Below the pieces are notes generated by a model, which was not told where the DNA came from, made no database searches, and worked only from the letters and a program-made list of their open reading frames with translations. Both the position numbers and the translations under genes were made by a program. Source: Leptolyngbya sp. Cla-17 (GTDB lineage Bacteria > Cyanobacteriota > Cyanobacteriia > Leptolyngbyales > Leptolyngbyaceae). From it: a stretch of 64,000 bases of DNA. The stretch lies in assembly GCF_016807185.1 (NCBI RefSeq), contig NZ_JAEVYN010000001.1, positions 806,001 to 870,000 on the forward strand, written 5' to 3'. Below are positions 61,138 through 64,000 of this stretch, piece by piece (position 1 is the stretch's first letter; the number at the start of each line of letters is the position of its first letter).

Positions 61138-61891
61138 GGGCAATAGTAAGAATGCTGCGATCGCGAAAAGGAATCCAATCACTGTCAAATAGCGGCTCGG
61201 AAGCAATCAAAACGGCATCGGGAAACAGGAGATCATCTCTCAGCCAATAGAGACTGGGCACCGGATCTCGGCTAGCATACCGAACGGCAACCATCTGCTG
61301 TCCATCGGTGATGATTAGATTTGCAGAGAAATCGGTTCCATGTTTCTCGCCAAGTTTGGAAAGTAGCTCCAGCGATCGCCTCACAGCCTCTGTTAATGAG
61401 ATCGGTGAAGCTTGCAGCTCATGAACTATCAGCGCGAAAATATGTTCAGAGTCAGTTGTGCCTTGAATTGATTGATACGCCTCATCACTCAGATGTTCTC
61501 GAATCGGGCGATAAAGCGTTTGGCGAAAATTGGCAATAAAACCATTATGAATGCCTAAAATTTTCTTAGATTGAAAGGGTTGGCAGTTACTTAAATCAAC
61601 GGGTATGCCCGCTGTGGCACTACGAACAGTCGCTAACACACAGCTCGATTCGACATAACGGCTAAGGCTAGGCAAATTAATATCATTCCAAATGGGCAGC
61701 GTGTTCTTGTAGAAAAACGGATCAACATCACGCTGCGAATGATACCAGCCGACTCCAAACCCATCGGCATTCAGCAATCCCGCAGTCATCTCACGGGGCT
61801 GATAGCTTTGCACAATCAGAGAATGTTCAGGCTTATACAGGAGTTGATCGAGGGGCACAGAAGCGCCAAAATAGCCCAGTAAGCGGCACAT
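61106..61891 (-). CDS. egtC: Class II glutamine amidotransferase (EgtC-like)
   Basis: This 261-residue Ntn-type amidotransferase has its nucleophile Cys2 in MCRLLGYFGASVPLDQLL and the glutamine-site stretch FGVGWYHSQRDVDPFFYKNTLP. In ergothioneine biosynthesis EgtC removes glutamate from gamma-glutamyl-hercynylcysteine sulfoxide. It is the first gene of a pair with the EgtB-like gene, which starts before the egtC stop, strongly supporting ergothioneine synthesis. The methyltransferase EgtD and EgtE are not in the window. Without the neighbour, other glutaminase roles would be possible. Confidence 0.85.
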   Translation of the reverse strand: MCRLLGYFGASVPLDQLLYKPEHSLIVQSYQPREMTAGLLNADGFGVGWYHSQRDVDPFFYKNTLPIWNDINLPSLSRYVESSCVLATVRSATAGIPVDLSNCQPFQSKKILGIHNGFIANFRQTLYRPIREHLSDEAYQSIQGTTDSEHIFALIVHELQASPISLTEAVRRSLELLSKLGEKHGTDFSANLIITDGQQMVAVRYASRDPVPSLYWLRDDLLFPDAVLIASEPLFDSDWIPFRDRSILTIAHDLTIETHDL

Positions 61892-62377
61892 GGATTAAAA
61901 ACAAAAAGTGGGTTTTCCAAATCTTTACACAAATTGTTAAATGGCTGCTTAGCACCCAACCTTGAAGTACTGTTTGGAGTGCATCCTATCTGTGCGACTC
62001 TTAGCTTAAATCCCTTCCCCATTGCGGATACAGACTTCAATCCGTATCTCCTTCTCCTATTTCGGAAAGAATTCTCCTAATTTTGGGAGAAAAAGGATAG
62101 GCGACAGAAATTAAATAACAAGGGCGATCGCGTTGTTTAAGAAGAGCCTACATCGCGTACTTATGCACTAAGGATGAAGACAACAGAGGCAAAAGTTTTT
62201 AATGATGGATCTCAGGTTTGAATTACAGGTCAATACGCCTAATATGCAAAACTTTTTACTGTAGATTTCCGCTCGCGATTCTTAAATATTTGTCTTAAGA
62301 TTTTTGAGTATTTTGCTACAGAAAAAGGTAAGTTACGACAAAATTTTCAATTGTCCTATTCTTTTAAGGAGACCTTT
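61892..62377. other. Divergent promoter region, egtC / lipoprotein operon
   Basis: About 490 AT-rich bases between divergent genes. It contains one candidate promoter for the lipoprotein operon (62218-62245) and an inverted TCTTAA...TTAAGA near 62279-62300. A few frames of 15-20 codons are present, but none is supported. Confidence 0.4.
62218..62245 (+). promoter_or_regulatory. Possible sigma70-type promoter of the lipoprotein operon
   Basis: TTGAAT (62218-62223) and TAATAT (62240-62245) are separated by 16 bases. It lies about 130 bases upstream of the first lipoprotein start. The prediction is by eye only. Confidence 0.3.
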
Positions 62378-62998
62378 ATGAACTCTGCTCGCTGGCGCAA
62401 AATTCTTGCCCCTTTGTTGCTTAGCCTAGTGCTGTTTATCTCAGCCTGCGCTCCTACTCAACAATCTCGCTATTCTCAGGTTCAAAAAGACACGACCCAA
62501 CGGGGTGCATCTTCCGCAGTTGCTAAAAAAGCGGAACAAGGCGCAAAATTCAACAAGATTTTTCCCGATGGCATCAGGGGCTATGAAGTGGTTCCCGCCC
62601 AAGAGAAGAAAGGATTCGCTGAATATAAAGTGAACAAAGATGGCAAAAACGTTGCCATGCTGTCGATTAGTGATACAACCAGTGTTCCTTCTGCGGCTGC
62701 TAAGTATCAAGCAGCAACCGAGAAAGTAGCAGGCTATCCAGCAGTCGAGCAAGGCGCTAATGCTACCGGAATTCTGGTCAACGATCGCTATCAGGTGAAA
62801 ATCCTTTCCCGCGATCCCTCTTTTACTAAGACAGATCGGGTGCAGTGGCTACAAAAGTTTGACCTGAAAGCATTGGCAAAAATGAAGCCAGCGATCGCGC
62901 CGGTTGCGGCTCAAAAGCCTGTGACTCAAGTGACCAAACTGCCGCCACTTCCTCAAAGAGCGCCTAACCCAACATTGGTGCCTCAGCCTGCTGGCTAG
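62378..62998 (+). CDS. Lipoprotein, first of two tandem paralogues
   Basis: This 206-residue protein has a lipoprotein signal peptide with a lipobox ending FISAC (C24). The mature part carries FNKIFPDGIRGYEVVPAQEKKGFAEYKVNKDGKNVAMLSISDT and the C-terminal DPSFTKTDRVQWLQKFDLKAL. A proline-rich tail follows (about 180-206) that the paralogue lacks. It starts at ATG 62378 with AAGGAGA upstream; an earlier in-frame ATG (62351) is less likely. No named family is recognised. Confidence 0.82.
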   Translation: MNSARWRKILAPLLLSLVLFISACAPTQQSRYSQVQKDTTQRGASSAVAKKAEQGAKFNKIFPDGIRGYEVVPAQEKKGFAEYKVNKDGKNVAMLSISDTTSVPSAAAKYQAATEKVAGYPAVEQGANATGILVNDRYQVKILSRDPSFTKTDRVQWLQKFDLKALAKMKPAIAPVAAQKPVTQVTKLPPLPQRAPNPTLVPQPAG

Positions 62999-63028
62999 TC
63001 CCCATTTTTCGTATTTAGTGAGAGTGCC

Positions 63029-63529
63029 ATGATTGCTTTTTCCCGTACACTTCTCGTTCCTGCCTTATTAAGCCTGTCACTGGTTGCAGTTGCCTGTGGG
63101 GATAAGCCTCCGTCCAGCTATGACCAGGTTCAAAAAGAAACTCAGGGTCAATCAGCAGTTTCTAAACAAGCCGTCAACGGAACTCAGCTCAACAAATATT
63201 TTCCTAGGTCAGCCGATGGCTTTTCGGTCGTGGCTGCTCAAGAAAAGAAAGGTTTTGCAGAACATAAGGTCAATAAAGGCGGCAAAAATGTGGCGATGCT
63301 TTCCATCAGCGATACGGTTAGCACGCCAGAGTCTACCAGTAAATATAAACAAAGTACTTCCCAAATTGCTGGTTTCCCCAGTGTTGACCAAGGGCAAAAC
63401 GGGACGGGCGTTTTGGTGAGCGATCGCTTTCAAGTCAAAGCTCAATCTCGTGATCCATCCTTTACCAAGCAAGACCGCGTAAATTGGATCCAAAAATTTA
63501 ATCTAAACGGTCTGTCCAAACAGAAATAA
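63029..63529 (+). CDS. Lipoprotein, second tandem paralogue
   Basis: This 166-residue protein has its own lipoprotein signal (VAVAC, C23). It shares the mature domain of the first: NGTQLNKYFPRSADGFSVVAAQEKKGFAEHKVNKGGKNVAMLSISDT, then SDRFQVKAQSRDPSFTKQDRVNWIQKFNL. The two are clear tandem duplicates about 30 bases apart. Function is unknown; the domain is compact and soluble, probably periplasmic. Confidence 0.82.
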   Translation: MIAFSRTLLVPALLSLSLVAVACGDKPPSSYDQVQKETQGQSAVSKQAVNGTQLNKYFPRSADGFSVVAAQEKKGFAEHKVNKGGKNVAMLSISDTVSTPESTSKYKQSTSQIAGFPSVDQGQNGTGVLVSDRFQVKAQSRDPSFTKQDRVNWIQKFNLNGLSKQK

Positions 63530-63541
63530 GGAGTCTTATCT

Positions 63542-64000
63542 GTGAGTAAATCGATTTTTGAACTCGTTGACGACCTCCCCAGTGGCGGCATTACCGTGAT
63601 GGCGATGAAGTCGCTAGATACGCTCGTTCCTGGACAATGGCAAAATTTGACTGGGTTCGACAACACTATTCGCGCAGTCACCGGCGAAACTGATGAAGCG
63701 CTGATTCAGCAAATTGGTGAACGGGCAGTCGCGTTGTACAACGACAAATCCCAGGGCTATCAGCGCGCCTACTGGCTGTATGACACGGTCCAAGGAGGAT
63801 CTGGCTTGCTAGGAGCGGGTGCCCTCGCCAACCGCATTGGACAAGATACATTTTTGGGATTTCTCAAAAATATCAGTCCAAAACCAGAAAAAGCTCAAAG
63901 CATTGACCTATCTGTCAAATTGGTGACTGAGCTGGTTGCATTCTGCCAAATTAACGGCATCCCCGGCGACAGCATTGGTGACTTTCTTGGAGCATTAGGC
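63542..64000 (+). CDS. Unrecognised protein, 3' truncated by window end
   Basis: A GTG at 63542 with AAGGAG 11 bases upstream opens a frame that runs to the window end (153 codons seen). It starts VSKSIFELVDDLPSGGITVMAMKSLD and contains glycine-rich GGSGLLGAGALANRIGQDTFLGFL and VKLVTELVAFCQINGIPGDSIGDFLGALG. There is no signal peptide. It is 12 bases from the second lipoprotein gene, so it is in the same operon. I do not recognise the family. Confidence 0.75.
   Translation, partial: MSKSIFELVDDLPSGGITVMAMKSLDTLVPGQWQNLTGFDNTIRAVTGETDEALIQQIGERAVALYNDKSQGYQRAYWLYDTVQGGSGLLGAGALANRIGQDTFLGFLKNISPKPEKAQSIDLSVKLVTELVAFCQINGIPGDSIGDFLGALG

Overview
The window is chromosomal DNA of a cyanobacterium. 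The evidence is the very frequent HIP1 octamer (GCGATCGC) on both strands and a set of lineage-typical genes: carboxysome shell protein CcmP, two flavodiiron proteins, a phycobiliprotein-lyase-like CpcS/CpeS protein, the lumenal cyclophilin CYP38/TLP40 homologue, the efp-accB pair and a UPF0182 membrane protein. Short tandem heptamer repeats and small palindromic dispersed repeats suggest a filamentous type, but genus and species cannot be read from the sequence alone.

Layout. 1-9.8 kb: end of a methyltransferase, a GAF/PAS histidine kinase, a pentapeptide-repeat protein, ccmP, a cyanobacterial protein of unknown function surrounded by a small palindromic repeat, a glutathione peroxidase, SixA, a DHH phosphoesterase and an HNH nuclease. 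10-24.9 kb: alanine racemase, a DUF2945 protein, a 7TM-HD c-di-AMP-type phosphodiesterase, an ADP-ribosylglycohydrolase-like protein, a peptidoglycan-binding protein, an HMA-like protein without cysteines, a histidine kinase, mnmG coupled to a Uma2 gene, a GNAT, pyruvate kinase, a HEAT-repeat protein and an ArsR-type regulator. 25-38.8 kb: accB, efp, cyclophilin, thiL, UPF0182, a SNF2 helicase, pnp and a CpcS/CpeS-like lyase. 38.9-43.4 kb: two flavodiiron proteins around a PsiE-like membrane protein, probably an O2 photoreduction module.

43.5-47.5 kb: coaX, then a three-gene cluster of a secreted two-domain multicopper oxidase, a lipoprotein with a helix-hairpin-helix and a helical domain, and an FTR1 iron permease. 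Together these look like a ferroxidase-coupled iron uptake system comparable to EfeUOB. An IS630-type element has inserted in the last codons of the permease gene. 48.7-53.9 kb: arsS, a glycosyltransferase and a polysaccharide flippase, with a decayed second IS630-type element between the last two. 54.4-61.9 kb: a Nu-class-like GST, an ABC-2 permease with a DUF2809 protein, a duplicated helical protein, a threonine/serine dehydratase-like enzyme, a BON-domain protein, a DUF937/EF-hand protein and an overlapping egtC-egtB-like pair. 62.4 kb to the end: two tandem paralogous lipoproteins followed by an unrecognised gene that runs off the window.

No rRNA, tRNA, CRISPR array or prophage was recognised. 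The most unusual items are the iron-uptake cluster with its IS-donated permease tail, the palindromic repeat inside a coding region, the HMA-like protein without metal ligands, and the tandem lipoprotein operon.
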